Part shown: piece after piece, positions 63,714 through 64,000 of the stretch | Layout of the letters: the number at the start of each line of letters is the position of its first letter | How positions within the stretch are numbered: position 1 is the first letter of the stretch | Source of the DNA: Malaya genurostris | Taxonomy: Eukaryota > Arthropoda > Insecta > Diptera > Culicidae | Direction: 5' to 3' | Assembly (NCBI RefSeq): GCF_030247185.1 | Contig: NC_080571.1 | Location: 109,203,128-109,267,127 of the forward strand | DNA: 64,000 bases | Notes under the pieces: generated by a model | The model's database searches: none | What the model was told of the DNA's origin: nothing | The model's input: only the letters and a program-made list of their open reading frames with translations | Made by a program: the position numbers and the translations under genes

Positions 63714-64000
63714 CTGTCATTTATATCACCTAAACGTTTCATAGAAACAATGTTTTTTAATAGAATCACTAATGAATTCCGAAATATTACTGTATTTGAA
63801 ATATATTAGGTTTAATGCAGAGGTGGAAATAAGCCCATTTTACGCACGAAAATGTGAATCAAGATTTCCGATTGTGAATCAGAAAACACCGTGAATCAAA
63901 ATATTGGGAAACAAAACTAAAATTGCGATTATGTATTAAATTGTGGGAACTGTTGAAATGAAATTGAAGACGTTTTTAGATTCTAAGTAAAACCAAAATT
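63714..64000. other. Unclassified DNA to window end
   Basis: AT-rich. It has a short repetitive phrase (GTGAATCA three times, 63855-63897). No gene. Confidence 0.4.

Overview
The window looks like intergenic, transposon-packed DNA from a large, AT-rich insect genome, most likely a culicine or related mosquito. The evidence is an I-clade non-LTR element, a Ty3/gypsy element with a tRNA-Lys primer site, mariner and DD41D elements, tRNA-derived SINEs and a much-repeated family containing 'CCGATCCGACTTCCGG'-type sequence. The species assignment is inference. I found no convincing host protein-coding gene, rRNA or functional tRNA in 64 kb. Nearly every supported feature is a mobile element, a repeat, or a remnant of one.

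Layout. 1-7.2 kb: degraded repeats, a small TA-flanked MITE, two facing copies of a dispersed repeat (called Rep-A here) and a decayed CR1/Jockey-like copy. 7.2-18.3 kb: the most unusual structure, an 11.05-kb interval bounded by perfect 17-bp terminal inverted repeats and a 9-bp direct repeat (CAGATAGAT). It carries a roughly 4-kb array of about 22 near-identical 181-bp satellite units, a hairpin at its right end, and other insertions, one of them with a 25-bp target duplication. 18.3-26.3 kb: a broken Jockey-like element, hAT MITE ends, a SINE and Rep-A copies. 26.3-32.6 kb: a complete, apparently intact I-clade retrotransposon on the minus strand (ORF1 plus EN-RT-RNase H ORF2, 18-bp target duplication, poly-A), itself hit by a 161-bp retroposed fragment. 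32.6-36.8 kb: Rep-A, SINE and mariner remnants. 36.8-48.6 kb: a TIR element, probably inserted in a Rep-A copy, that was itself hit by a full-length 9.9-kb Ty3/gypsy element (minus strand, near-identical 1.72-kb LTRs, 4-bp target duplication) and by a 915-bp DD41D transposon with 174-bp perfect inverted repeats. 48.6-64 kb: the rest of Rep-A, a broken 1.25-kb mariner, SINEs, a CR1/Jockey-like copy interrupted by a 335-bp hAT MITE, and a 1.22-kb TIR element.

How the parts work together. The two large retrotransposons are self-contained. In the gypsy element, gag and pol are in different frames, and a canonical A-AAA-AAC slippery heptamer followed by a hairpin sits exactly where a -1 ribosomal frameshift would join them. 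In the I-like element, ORF1 and ORF2 overlap by 32 bases. The DNA elements are non-autonomous or broken and would need transposase from elsewhere. Insertion order can be read directly from several target duplications, so the window is a good record of nested transposition. All statements come from reading the sequence by eye; no database search was possible.
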